DNA of 12,598 nucleotides from Buchnera aphidicola (Melaphis rhois) (GCF_005080745.1 NZ_CP033004.1:441412-454009); one strand, 5' to 3'. Counted from the first letter of the stretch, positions 1-8,582 are shown. Made by a program: numbers and translations. Notes: generated by a model not told the origin, from the letters alone.

Positions 1-100
1 ACAAAATATATCATATGATAATAACTAGAAAAATTTAAGTAAAACCAAAAATTATTCTTCAACTGTATCAAAATAAGTATTTGAAATAAAAATACTAACT

Positions 101-712
101 TTAAAAATTAATGTTTTTATATATCCAATAATTCAATTGATGTTTTAAATCGATCAACCCTATCTTGTTAAAAGAGGAAAATAATTCTACTCTTATATTA
201 TTAGATAGCATTAACTCGTTATTACGTACAAAACATAATTGTTTTTGTTGCTTTAAATGTGATAGTTTATCCGCTTTATTCAATAATACTAATATTGGAA
301 TATTATATAGCTTCGCTAAATTAATTACTACTTTATCAAAATGTTTAATAGGATGCCTAATGTCCATTGACATAATTAATCCTATTAAACATTTTTGAAC
401 TTTTAAATATTTAAACACCATATTTTGAAAATTTAATTTAACATTTTTAGGAACTCTAGCATAACCGTAACCAGGTAAATCTATTAAACGAATTTTAGGA
501 ACAACCTCAAAAACATTAATTAATTGCGTTCTTCCTGGAGTTTTACTCACTTTAGCTAACTTTTTTTGATGAGTTAGAACATTAATTATAGTAGATTTTC
601 CAGAATTAGAATAACCGATAATAGCAATTTCTAATCCATGTCTATATTTTTCTTTTTTTATATTAGCAATACTTTTTAAAAATATAGTATTGTGATAGTT
701 TTGTATATACAT
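101..712 (-). CDS. engB: EngB/YihA ribosome-biogenesis GTPase
   Basis: Small GTPase of the TrmE-Era-EngA-EngB-Septin family, needed for assembly of the large ribosomal subunit in the cytoplasm. The 203-residue product keeps the whole fold: P-loop GYSNSGKS (33-40), switch I segment KTPGRTQ (57-63), DLPG of G3 (78-81) followed by GYGYA, NKAD of G4 (145-148) and the SS of G5 (179-180). E. coli YihA is 210 residues, and the difference is mostly a shorter C-terminus. I chose the ATG at 712 because AAGGA lies 7 nt upstream (724-720) and the N-terminus then aligns residue for residue with E. coli (MYIQNYHNTIF against MTNLNYQQTHF). The frame also opens at TTG 718, which lacks this spacing. The second P-loop residue is Tyr where E. 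coli has Arg. It is transcribed divergently from typA. Identification is secure. Confidence 0.96.
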   Translation of the reverse strand: MYIQNYHNTIFLKSIANIKKEKYRHGLEIAIIGYSNSGKSTIINVLTHQKKLAKVSKTPGRTQLINVFEVVPKIRLIDLPGYGYARVPKNVKLNFQNMVFKYLKVQKCLIGLIMSMDIRHPIKHFDKVVINLAKLYNIPILVLLNKADKLSHLKQQKQLCFVRNNELMLSNNIRVELFSSFNKIGLIDLKHQLNYWIYKNINF

Positions 713-719
713 AATCAAA

Positions 720-724
720 TCCTT
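720..724 (-). promoter_or_regulatory. engB Shine-Dalgarno site
   Basis: AAGGA on the minus strand, 7 nt upstream of the ATG at 712. It is the best-placed ribosome-binding site in the window and fixes the engB start at the ATG rather than at the TTG at 718. Confidence 0.75.
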
Positions 725-881
725 AATACATTTAAAATATTATTTTTTAAAATATAATTACATAAAAATATTATATATTACAAATTCAAAATAATTTGAT
801 AATTCTGTGAATATAAATAAATAGTAAAATATATGTAATAACGATAAAAATGTATTTAAAAATATTCTATTTTGCGAATAT

Positions 882-900
882 ATAGTAAATGCATTACTAT
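882..900. repeat. Near-perfect dyad in engB-typA spacer
   Basis: The arms ATAGTA (882-887) and TACTAT (895-900) flank ATGCAT, itself a palindrome, with a single extra A at 888. Without that A the element is an 18-bp perfect palindrome. It lies about 93 bp upstream of typA and 170 bp upstream of engB. It could be an operator relic, a hairpin in a leader RNA, or chance in AT-rich DNA. No regulator is encoded in the window. Confidence 0.35.
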
Positions 901-992
901 TTTAAAATAAACATGTTAAAATTAAATTTTATAATATTAATGATACAAATTTAAAATCATATTTTCTTTCTATTTTTTGCGATATAAACAAA

Positions 993-2810
993 ATGAATAA
1001 GAATTTGAGAAATATAGCCATTATTGCTCATGTTGATCATGGAAAAACTACTTTAATTGATAAACTATTACAACAATCAGGAATTTTAAAAAAACACAAA
1101 AAAGTATCCGAACGCATTATGGATTCTAATGACCTTGAGAAAGAACGAGGAATTACCATTTTAGCAAAAAACGCTGCAATTACATGGGGAAACCACCGTA
1201 TTAATATAATCGACACTCCAGGACACTCCGACTTTGGAGGAGAAGTAGAACGTGTATTATCAATGGTAGACTCTGTACTATTAGTAGTAGATGCACTAGA
1301 CGGACCAATGCCACAAACAAGATTTGTAACTCAAAAATCATTTAACTATGGAATAAAACCTATCGTAGTCATTAATAAAATTGATCGAAAATATGCAAGG
1401 CCAGATTGGGTAGTCAACCAAATCTTTGATTTATTTGTTAATCTTAATGCTACTGATGAACAACTTGATTTTCCCATTATATATACTTCTGCACTACTTG
1501 GTATATCAGGAACAGATTATAAAAATATGGGATCTGATATGTCATCACTATTTGACATGATAATAAATCATACCCCTTCTCCTAAAATTAATGAAAAAAA
1601 TACATTACAAATGCAAATTTCTCAATTAGATTACGATAAATATTTGGGAGTAATTGGAATTGGACGAATTAATCAAGGTTCTATACAACCTAATCAAAAT
1701 ATTACTGTAGTGAATAATAATGGATTAAAATTTAATGGGAAAATAGTAAGAGTTTTAAATTATTTTGGGTTAGAAAAAATAGATACTAATATAGCAAAAT
1801 CAGGAGATATAGTAGCCATAACAGGAATTGAAATACTTAATATTTCTGATACCATTTGTGATCCTAAAAACATCAACCCATTACCAACATTAAAAGTCGA
1901 TGAACCAACAGTGGAAATGTTATTTTCTGTTAATACTTCCCCTTTTTCAGGAACAGAAGGAAAATACATTACATCTAGACAAATATTAAATCGATTAAAA
2001 AAAGAAAGAAAAAGCAATATTGCACTCAAAGTACACGAAACAAAAAACTCTAATACATTTTCAGTTTCTGGCCGAGGTGAATTACATTTATCAATATTAA
2101 TTGAAACTATGAGAAGAGAAGGATTTGAATTAGAAGTATCTCGTCCAAAAGTAATTATTAAAAATGTTAATGGGATAAAACAAGAACCGTTTGAAATTGT
2201 CATACTAGACATTGAAAAAAAGCACCAAGGAACAATTATGCAATTAATAAGTGAACGTAAGGGGAAAATTACTGATATTATTCAAAATGACATGAATAAT
2301 AGAACTAAAATTGATTGTATCCTTAGCAGCAATGCTTTAATCGGTTTTAGATCAGAATTTATAACTATTACTTCAGGATCGGGAATATTTTTTTCTTCTT
2401 TTAGTCATTATGGAAATATACAATCTAAAAACATTGGACAACGCAAAAATGGCGTTCTCATTTCTAATAAAACAGGATATGCAGTAGGATTCTCTTTATT
2501 TAATTTGCAAAATCGTGGAAAATTATTTATAGAACATGGAACAAAAATATATGAAGGCCAAATTATTGGAATTCATAATAGAATAAACGATTTAACTGTA
2601 AATTGTTTATCAGGAAAGAAATTAACCAATATGAGAGCATCAGGTTCTGATGAAGCAATCACATTAACTACACCATTAAAAGTTAATTTAGAATATGCAA
2701 TTAGCTTCATTAACAACGACGAATTAGTAGAAATAACCCCTTTATCTATTAGATTAAGAAAAGAAAATCTAACAGAAAATAAAAGAAAAATAGCTACAAG
2801 AAATAAATAA
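993..2810 (+). CDS. typA: TypA/BipA ribosome-associated GTPase
   Basis: Translational GTPase of the EF-G/LepA superfamily that binds the 70S ribosome and supports ribosome assembly and stress or cold growth. The 605 residues compare with 607 in E. coli, with close identity throughout. The G domain has AHVDHGKT (12-19), RGIT of switch I (52-55), DTPGH (74-78), NKID (128-131) and SAL (166-168). It is followed by domain II, an EF-G-like domain V (SGRGELHLS, EGFELEVSRPKV) and the BipA-specific C-terminal domain (GLIGFRSEF-like ALIGFRSEF, then NDLTVNCLSGKKLTNMRASG). The C-terminal domain separates it from LepA and EF-G. The ATG at 993 gives MNKNLRNIAIIAHVDHGKT, matching E. coli MIENLRNIAIIAHVDHGKT. 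No clear Shine-Dalgarno sequence precedes it. It ends TAA, convergent with gmk across about 196 bp of empty AT-rich DNA. Confidence 0.98.
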   Translation: MNKNLRNIAIIAHVDHGKTTLIDKLLQQSGILKKHKKVSERIMDSNDLEKERGITILAKNAAITWGNHRINIIDTPGHSDFGGEVERVLSMVDSVLLVVDALDGPMPQTRFVTQKSFNYGIKPIVVINKIDRKYARPDWVVNQIFDLFVNLNATDEQLDFPIIYTSALLGISGTDYKNMGSDMSSLFDMIINHTPSPKINEKNTLQMQISQLDYDKYLGVIGIGRINQGSIQPNQNITVVNNNGLKFNGKIVRVLNYFGLEKIDTNIAKSGDIVAITGIEILNISDTICDPKNINPLPTLKVDEPTVEMLFSVNTSPFSGTEGKYITSRQILNRLKKERKSNIALKVHETKNSNTFSVSGRGELHLSILIETMRREGFELEVSRPKVIIKNVNGIKQEPFEIVILDIEKKHQGTIMQLISERKGKITDIIQNDMNNRTKIDCILSSNALIGFRSEFITITSGSGIFFSSFSHYGNIQSKNIGQRKNGVLISNKTGYAVGFSLFNLQNRGKLFIEHGTKIYEGQIIGIHNRINDLTVNCLSGKKLTNMRASGSDEAITLTTPLKVNLEYAISFINNDELVEITPLSIRLRKENLTENKRKIATRNK

Positions 2811-3006
2811 TGATTTAAAAGAAATGTGAGTATTTTAAAAAGTTAACGTAATAAAAAATTTATCATTTTATTTAAAATAATATAAAATATTATTAATTAA
2901 TTATATAGTTTAAATAATACCAATATGAATAAAATACTAAGAATAATACATAAATTTTATATTGTTTTAGTTGGTATAAAAACGAACGGCTTTAACTTTT
3001 CACTTA

Positions 3007-3627
3007 TTAATATAGTAAACGTTGAATAAGTGTATCATTTTTTCTAGTTTGATATCGTCTTGATAAATGTTCTACCTGAATAATTTTGTTTAAATTTGAT
3101 ACAGCTAATTTAAAGTCATCATTAATAATTAAATAATCGTATTCTACATAATGTTTCATTTCAGATACCGCTTGTGCCATTCTTTTTTGTATAACAAAGT
3201 CACTATCTTGTGATCTTTTACATAATCTCCTATACAACTCATTTTTAGACGGAGGTAATATAAAAATGCTTCTAGAGTTCGGTATTTTATCACGAACTTG
3301 TTTTGCTCCTTGCCAATCAATGTCTAAAAAAATATCTGTTCCTGTTGATAGATTTTTACATACTGATTGTTTAGACGTTCCATAATAATTATCAAATACC
3401 TGCGCATATTCTAAAAACTTTTTTTCTTTAATCATAGCTTCAAACTGACTAGTGGAAATAAAATAATAATGTTTTCCATTACATTCTCCAGGTCTAATCA
3501 TGCGAGTAGTATGAGATATAGAAACTTGTATTTTGAATAATACATTAGTATTTAATATTTCTCGAATTAAACTAGATTTTCCCGTTCCGCTTGGAGCAGA
3601 GATTATAAATAGTATACCTTTTACCAT
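3007..3627 (-). CDS. gmk: Guanylate kinase
   Basis: Phosphorylates GMP (and dGMP) to GDP with ATP, an essential cytoplasmic step in guanine nucleotide supply. The 206 residues (E. coli 207) show the P-loop in SGTGKSS (13-19), the GMP-binding region SHTTR (39-43) with RPGE (45-48), YYF (54-56), FLE (71-73) and NYYGTS (80-85), the Walker-B-like FLDIDWQGA (100-108), and the lid segment RRLCKRSQDS. I chose the ATG at 3627 because MVKGILFIIS then aligns without gaps to E. coli MAQGTLYIVS. An ATG at 3639 would add four residues, and neither start has a good Shine-Dalgarno sequence. It is the last gene of the minus-strand series, about 64 bp after thyA. In E. coli gmk is associated with rpoZ and spoT, neither of which is visible here. 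Confidence 0.96.
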   Translation of the reverse strand: MVKGILFIISAPSGTGKSSLIREILNTNVLFKIQVSISHTTRMIRPGECNGKHYYFISTSQFEAMIKEKKFLEYAQVFDNYYGTSKQSVCKNLSTGTDIFLDIDWQGAKQVRDKIPNSRSIFILPPSKNELYRRLCKRSQDSDFVIQKRMAQAVSEMKHYVEYDYLIINDDFKLAVSNLNKIIQVEHLSRRYQTRKNDTLIQRLLY

Positions 3628-3691
3628 AACATTTAACATTGAAATAAATCTATCTACATATTCATAAAATTAAAAATAAATATAAATAATT

Positions 3692-4486
3692 TTATATCGC
3701 TATACTAGCTTTAATAGAAGGATGATATCGATATCCAGATAAATTAAAATCTTGAAAACAATAATCAAATATTTCTTTCGGTTTTGTATTAATAATTAAT
3801 GATGGAAGATTATAAGGATTTCGCAATAATTGTTCTTTTACTTGATCAACATGATTTTTATATATATGAACGTCACCACCCGTCCAAAAAAGATCACCAA
3901 CTTTTAAACAACATTGCTGTGCTACTATATGAGTTAATAAAGCATAACTAGCAATATTAAATGGTAATCCTAAAAAAACATCACAAGAACGTTGATATAT
4001 TTGACAACTGAGGATATTATTTATAATGTAAAATTGAAATAATACATGACATGGAAATAAAGCCATTTTGTCTAAATCACCAACGTTCCAACTAGAAACT
4101 AATATTCTTCTCGAATTAGGATTGCGTTTTATTTGATCTATTATATTTTTTATTTGATCAATTTCTCTTCCATCATTACTCATCCATCTTCGCCATTGAT
4201 GCCCATATACAGGTCCAAGATCACCAAATTCATTTGCCCACGAGTTCCAAATAGAAACTTTATTATCATTTAAATATTTAATATTCGTATCACCTTTAAG
4301 AAACCATAAAAGTTCATGAACAATAGAAGTGAAATGACATTTTTTAGTAGTAACTAAAGGAAATCCTAATTTTAAATTAAATCTCATATGATGACTAAAA
4401 ATAGATAAAGTTCCTATTCCAGTACGGTCGTTTTTATTCTTACCTATACTTAATATTTTCTTTAACAACAACAAGTAAATTTTCAT
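3692..4486 (-). CDS. thyA: Thymidylate synthase
   Basis: Makes dTMP from dUMP with 5,10-methylene-tetrahydrofolate as methyl donor and reductant, yielding dihydrofolate. It acts in the cytoplasm as a homodimer. Its length is exactly that of E. coli ThyA (264 residues), and every landmark falls at the E. coli number: R21 (phosphate binding), the FPLVTTK loop, W80 and W83, R126/R127 contributed by the partner subunit, the nucleophile C146 in FPCHVLFQF, the QRSCD motif (165-169), N177 in GLPFNIASY, and the C-terminal Ala-Ile that closes the active site. An AGG lies 5 nt upstream of the ATG (4494-4492). Only 13 bp separate it from the lgt stop, so translational coupling with lgt is likely. lgt-thyA is also the E. 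coli order. Confidence 0.98.
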   Translation of the reverse strand: MKIYLLLLKKILSIGKNKNDRTGIGTLSIFSHHMRFNLKLGFPLVTTKKCHFTSIVHELLWFLKGDTNIKYLNDNKVSIWNSWANEFGDLGPVYGHQWRRWMSNDGREIDQIKNIIDQIKRNPNSRRILVSSWNVGDLDKMALFPCHVLFQFYIINNILSCQIYQRSCDVFLGLPFNIASYALLTHIVAQQCCLKVGDLFWTGGDVHIYKNHVDQVKEQLLRNPYNLPSLIINTKPKEIFDYCFQDFNLSGYRYHPSIKASIAI

Positions 4487-4499
4487 ATTAACCTATTAC

Positions 4500-5357
4500 T
4501 TAAAATTTTTTAATTCTTCGGCATTGAATATAAATTACTAAAAAACCGCATATTACCATAGGAAATGATAATATTTGTCCCATAGTCAAACATTCTTTAA
4601 ATAATCCTATTTGATAATCTGGTTCACGGAAACACTCAACTATAATACGAAAAATTCCGTATATAATTAAAAAAAAACCAGAAATAATCCCGTTAACTTT
4701 TACTTTTTTCGAAAGATAATATAATACTAAAAATAAAACTACACCTTCTAAAAAAAACTCATATATTTGAGATGGATGTCTCGGCAAAACACCAAACTTG
4801 TCTATTAATAATTTCAATTCCAAATTGTTTTTAGATGCTTCTAAATCTGCTATTTTAGAATTTGGGAATAAAACAGAAAAATAAAAATCTGGAGCAATTC
4901 GCCCCCATAGTTCTCCATTAATAAAGTTACCGATTCTTCCAGCTCCTAATCCAATAGGAATTAAAGGAGCTATTAGATCAGATATAATAAAAAAATTCTT
5001 ATTTAACTTCTGTGAAAAATAAAAAATAACTATAATTACTCCCAATAATCCCCCATGAAAAGACATACCTCCTTCCCATATTTTAAATATATGCAGAATA
5101 TTATTCAAAAAAAATAAAGGATTATAAAAAAATACATATCCTATTCTTCCACCAATAAGTAAACCAATAAAACTGAAATATATAATATCTTCTATTTCCT
5201 TTTTATTTAATCCTATTTTTTGTATACAAATCCTGCCTCTATATAGAACAAACATAAATCCTAAAATATACATTATTCCATACCAATTTATAGAAATATT
5301 AAATATAGAAAAAATTACAGGATTGAAATGAGGAAATAATATATAAGTATTATCCAT
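4500..5357 (-). CDS. lgt: Prolipoprotein diacylglyceryl transferase
   Basis: Inner-membrane enzyme that transfers diacylglycerol from phosphatidylglycerol to the lipobox cysteine of prolipoproteins, the first step of lipoprotein maturation. The protein is strongly hydrophobic with about seven membrane segments. It keeps the essential HGGLLG stretch (His at 101 from this start, E. coli H103), the Lgt signature GLGAGRIGNFINGELWGR with the catalytic Arg, Asn and Glu, RHPSQIYE, and the late FRIIVE arginine equivalent to E. coli R239. I chose the ATG at 5357 because MDNTYILFPHFNP aligns exactly to MTSSYLHFPEFDP of E. coli, giving 285 residues against 291. The ATG at 5369 would add MIKS, and neither start has a strong Shine-Dalgarno sequence. 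It has homopolymers T9 and T8 on the coding strand. It sits upstream of thyA as in E. coli. Confidence 0.96.
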   Translation of the reverse strand: MDNTYILFPHFNPVIFSIFNISINWYGIMYILGFMFVLYRGRICIQKIGLNKKEIEDIIYFSFIGLLIGGRIGYVFFYNPLFFLNNILHIFKIWEGGMSFHGGLLGVIIVIFYFSQKLNKNFFIISDLIAPLIPIGLGAGRIGNFINGELWGRIAPDFYFSVLFPNSKIADLEASKNNLELKLLIDKFGVLPRHPSQIYEFFLEGVVLFLVLYYLSKKVKVNGIISGFFLIIYGIFRIIVECFREPDYQIGLFKECLTMGQILSFPMVICGFLVIYIQCRRIKKF

Positions 5358-5430
5358 TGATTTTATCATCTTACTTGAAAATATGTTTATTGTATTATCG
5401 AAAAAATAAATTTATAATATAAAATTAATC

Positions 5431-5451
5431 ATACTATGTTAAACGTAGTAT
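5431..5451. repeat. Small inverted repeat between lysA and lgt
   Basis: ATACTATG and CGTAGTAT form an eight-pair stem (one G-U in the plus-strand RNA) around a 5-nt TTAAA loop. In the minus-strand transcript the same site has one C-A mismatch. It is about 75 bp upstream of lgt and 185 bp beyond the lysA stop. No immediate U-run follows it in the transcribed direction, so I do not call it a terminator. Confidence 0.3.
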
Positions 5452-5636
5452 TCAATTCATAAACTATAGCAAAATTATTTATATTTAATGTAATAATAGC
5501 AAGAAATAACTAATATAAATATCTATAAATTAGACAAATACAATTTTTAATATTGATAATAACTCATCTATTATTATAAATAATCTATTAAAATAAAATA
5601 TTAATTATTAATATTTTGTACTTTTTATACGCTTCG

Positions 5637-6899
5637 TTATACGCAATGCGTTTCTAATCTTAACAGTTCTTCCATAGTTTGACGTCGACGAATAACACGG
5701 AAATGTCCATCTTCAAATAAAATCTCTGGAATTAACGGACGACTATTATAATTAGATGACATAGAGGCTCCATATGCTCCAGTATCATGAAATACTAAAT
5801 AATCACCAGGTTTAACTCTGGGTAGCATTCTAACTTCTATATCACCTTGGCTATTTTGAGTAAATATATCTCCTGATTCACACAACGGGCCACCTACTAC
5901 AGTTTCTTTTGTATTCTCTTCGTTTAGCACTCGTCCATCACCAGAAATAACAGATATATGATGATAACTCCCATACATGACAGGCCTAATTAAATCATTA
6001 AATCCAGCATTAACAAGCACAAATAGTCTAGAACTAGTTTTTTTCACTGATCTTACTTCAGATACTAGTATTCCAGATTCTGCTACCAAAAATCTTCCAG
6101 GTTCTATTTCCAATTGAACTACATGATTTAAATGACTAGAAATTTTTTTTCTTGCCTCGTTCCACAATGTAAAATATTTTTTAATATCGAAAGAACGCTC
6201 ATTTAATTTATAAGGAATTGTTAAACCACCTCCTGTTGATATCATTTGTATATCAAAATTAAAACATAATACTTGCTTAACCATTTCTTCACATGCACGT
6301 TCCAAATACGAATAATCCACCCCTGATCCAATATGCATGTGCAAACCAATTAATTTAAAATTATATTTTTTTATTAATGGTATCGTTAAACTGATATCCC
6401 AAATTCCATGTTTGCTATGTTCTCCACCTGTATTAGTTTTTTTATTATGTCCATGGCCAAACTTTGGATTAATACGCAACCAAATATGATGTCCTGGAGA
6501 TACTTCACCAATCTGGTGTAACATGTCAATTGATCCTACATTAACTGGAATACGATATCGTTTGATTTTCTTTAACGTCAAAAAATCAATAACGTCTGCT
6601 GTAAATATAATTCCTTGATTAATGGAATTATATCCAGATATTAACCCTCGTTCAATTTCACCTAACGAAACAGCATCAATTTTTACTCCATTCTCACGAA
6701 ACAAACGCAAAATATGAATATTAGAACAAGCTTTTTGAGCAAATCGAATTACATCAAACTGACGTAATTTTCTAATATTTTTTAAAATTATATTAGCATC
6801 ATATATCCATAATGGAGAAGAATATTTTTTAACTAATTTTAATATATTATGTTGATTAAATATTGTATTTTGTTTTTTGTTTAAACAATTAAACATCAT
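5637..6899 (-). CDS. lysA: Diaminopimelate decarboxylase
   Basis: PLP-dependent enzyme that decarboxylates meso-2,6-diaminopimelate to L-lysine, the last step of lysine biosynthesis and, in an aphid symbiont, a nutrient-supply reaction. It has 420 residues, the same as E. coli. It is a fold III alanine-racemase-like decarboxylase with the PLP lysine K56 in RFAQKACSN (52-60), HIGSG (189-193), the phosphate-binding GGG (223-225), EPGR (266-269), the catalytic CESGD (340-344) and GAYGASMSSNYNSRP (374-388). The frame starts with two adjacent ATGs (6899 and 6896) with a GAGA-type Shine-Dalgarno sequence just upstream; I report the first. In E. coli lysA is controlled by a divergent lysR, which is absent from this spacer, so specific lysine control is probably lost here. 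Spacers of 189 bp (to lysS) and about 280 bp (to lgt) suggest it may have its own transcript. Confidence 0.98.
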   Translation of the reverse strand: MMFNCLNKKQNTIFNQHNILKLVKKYSSPLWIYDANIILKNIRKLRQFDVIRFAQKACSNIHILRLFRENGVKIDAVSLGEIERGLISGYNSINQGIIFTADVIDFLTLKKIKRYRIPVNVGSIDMLHQIGEVSPGHHIWLRINPKFGHGHNKKTNTGGEHSKHGIWDISLTIPLIKKYNFKLIGLHMHIGSGVDYSYLERACEEMVKQVLCFNFDIQMISTGGGLTIPYKLNERSFDIKKYFTLWNEARKKISSHLNHVVQLEIEPGRFLVAESGILVSEVRSVKKTSSRLFVLVNAGFNDLIRPVMYGSYHHISVISGDGRVLNEENTKETVVGGPLCESGDIFTQNSQGDIEVRMLPRVKPGDYLVFHDTGAYGASMSSNYNSRPLIPEILFEDGHFRVIRRRQTMEELLRLETHCV

Positions 6900-7033
6900 T
6901 ATGATCTCAAAAGTAGTACATCAACGTCGTATCTATGAAAATTATTGTTAAAAACTAATAGTAGTATTAAAATAACTGAAAATAATAAATTTCAAAAAGT
7001 AAACCCGAAATATTAATTATAATATATAAAATA

Positions 7034-7093
7034 TATGATAAATAGTAAAAAATATTACAAATATAATGTATGAATTAAAAATAATTTATCATA
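7034..7093. repeat. 10-bp inverted repeat spanning the lysS stop
   Basis: TATGATAAAT (7034-7043) and ATTTATCATA (7084-7093) are perfect reverse complements, 40 nt apart. The second arm covers the lysS stop codon. In the lysS mRNA this could fold into a long-loop 3' hairpin. Perfect 10-bp repeats are expected by chance at this base composition, so a role is only possible. Confidence 0.25.
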
Positions 7094-8582
7094 GAGAACC
7101 AATAGGCTTAAGAATAGGAAAAAAAATAACGTCACGAATGCTTTTTTGATTAGTTAAAATCATAATTAATCGGTCAATTCCTATGCCAAGTCCAGAAGTC
7201 GGGGGTAATCCATATTCAAGTGCAGTTATATAATCTTCATCATAAAAAGTCGAGTCATATCCTAATTTTAAATCTTGTTTTTTCATTTGATTCAAAAAAC
7301 GATCCTTTTGATCTTCTGGATCATTTAATTCTGAAAATCCATTTGCTAATTCATAACCAGAAATAAATAATTCAAATCGATCAGCAATATTAATGTCAGA
7401 ATTGTTTCTTTTAGATAAAGGCGAAATTTCTATAGGATAATCAGTAATAAAAGTAGGTTGAATTAATTTTTGTTCTACCGTTTTATCAAATATTTCTGAT
7501 ATTAATCTACCTATTCCCCAATGTTGTTCTACTTTTATTCCAAGATAGTTCACTATCTTCTTAACTTTTTCTAAATTATCTAAATCAGACAAAATAATGT
7601 TTGAATTAAAATTCAATATTGCTTGTTTCATAGTTAATTTACAAAAACTTTTTTCGAAGTTTAATTCATGGTGTCCATAATTAAATTTTAAATCACCCAT
7701 GATTACTTGAACTATTCTTCTTAACAAATTTTCAGTAAATATCATCATATCTTTGTAATCTGAATAAGCCATATAAACTTCCATCATAGTAAACTCAGGG
7801 CTATGGCGTGTAGAGATCCCTTCATTTCTAAAATTTCTATTAATTTCAAAAATTCGATCAAATCCCCCAATAATTAATCTTTTTAAATATAATTCAGGAG
7901 AAATTCTTAAATATAAATTAAGATCCAAAGAATTATGATAAGTAATAAACGGACGAGCAGTAGCTCCTCCAGGAATATTTTGTATCATTGGAGTTTCTAC
8001 TTCTATGAAATCATTTTCTAACATAAATTCTCGAATACTAATAAAAATATTTGATCGCGTTTTAAAAATAGAATGCAAATGTTTATTACTAATAAGATCT
8101 AAATATCTTTGTCTATATCTTATTTCTTTATTATATAATCCATGAAATTTATTTGGTAATGGTCTCAATGATTTAGTTAATAATTTCAATTCAGTACAAA
8201 AAATAGATAATTCTCCTGTCTTAGTTCTAAATAGACTACCACGAGCTCCTATAATATCACCTAAATCCAATTTTTTAACTATTTCTAAGTAAAAATTATC
8301 GGTAAAATTTTGTTCTGCAGTATATAATTGAATTTCTCCCTGACAATCCCTTAATATAAAAAAAGAACTTTTTCCCATAATACGTTTTTTTAAAATTCGA
8401 CCAGCTACACTAACAAAAATTTTTATAGCATTTAATTGACTATTACTATGTGATTTGTATTTATTTTTAACATCTAAAGAACGATTACTAGGTTTAAAAT
8501 CATTAGGAAAATTAAAACCATTGTTTTTTATATAGTGAAGTTTTTTCCGTCTTTGTTGTTCTTCATTATTAAATTTACTCAT
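7089..8582 (-). CDS. lysS: Lysyl-tRNA synthetase (class II)
   Basis: Charges tRNA-Lys with lysine in the cytoplasm, acting as a homodimer. It has 497 residues (E. coli LysS 505), with a slightly short N-terminal helix. An N-terminal OB-fold anticodon-binding domain runs to about residue 150 (VSVAGRILKKRIMGKSSF, 57-74). The class II catalytic core follows: the motif 1 region around FIEVETPM (192-199), motif 2 FRNEGIS (251-257) with RHSPEFTMMEVY, and motif 3 GLGIGIDR (464-471). It also has the LysRS-specific GFSELNDPEDQ and FYDEDYITALEYGLPP. AAAGG precedes the ATG by about 11 nt. The stop is TGA followed at once by an in-frame TAA. It lies 47 bp downstream of prfB, the same neighbour order as the E. 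coli prfB-lysS operon, so co-transcription is likely. Confidence 0.98.
   Translation of the reverse strand: MSKFNNEEQQRRKKLHYIKNNGFNFPNDFKPSNRSLDVKNKYKSHSNSQLNAIKIFVSVAGRILKKRIMGKSSFFILRDCQGEIQLYTAEQNFTDNFYLEIVKKLDLGDIIGARGSLFRTKTGELSIFCTELKLLTKSLRPLPNKFHGLYNKEIRYRQRYLDLISNKHLHSIFKTRSNIFISIREFMLENDFIEVETPMIQNIPGGATARPFITYHNSLDLNLYLRISPELYLKRLIIGGFDRIFEINRNFRNEGISTRHSPEFTMMEVYMAYSDYKDMMIFTENLLRRIVQVIMGDLKFNYGHHELNFEKSFCKLTMKQAILNFNSNIILSDLDNLEKVKKIVNYLGIKVEQHWGIGRLISEIFDKTVEQKLIQPTFITDYPIEISPLSKRNNSDINIADRFELFISGYELANGFSELNDPEDQKDRFLNQMKKQDLKLGYDSTFYDEDYITALEYGLPPTSGLGIGIDRLIMILTNQKSIRDVIFFPILKPIGSL

Larger units (their letters stand above)
713..992. other. engB-typA divergent intergenic region
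   Basis: A 280-bp AT-rich spacer that must carry the upstream signals of both divergent genes. It contains the engB ribosome-binding site (AAGGA, 720-724) and a dyad at 882-900. No ORF of useful size, tRNA or recognisable small RNA is visible. Base composition makes -10-like hexamers ubiquitous, so I do not assign promoters. Confidence 0.6.

Noticed and set aside
1..100. Possible end of polA or a Spot 42 (spf) RNA, neighbours of engB in E. coli
   Set aside because: No coding frame or recognisable Spot 42 sequence is visible in these 100 AT-rich bases.
165..398. 77-codon plus-strand open frame inside engB
   Set aside because: Antisense shadow of engB, which has complete GTPase motifs and a good ribosome-binding site on the other strand.
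713..992. tRNA or other small RNA gene in this or other spacers
   Set aside because: No cloverleaf, TTCRANYC-like box or CCA end was found in any spacer, all of which lack the higher G+C expected of tRNAs.
1760..2212. 150-codon minus-strand open frame inside typA
   Set aside because: Lies wholly antisense to conserved typA codons and resembles no known protein; expected from composition.
2917..2977. Inverted repeat ATACCAA/TTGGTAT in the typA-gmk convergent spacer, a possible bidirectional terminator
   Set aside because: Only 7 bp with a loop of nearly 50 nt, weak inner pairing and no following U-run; not supportable as a terminator.
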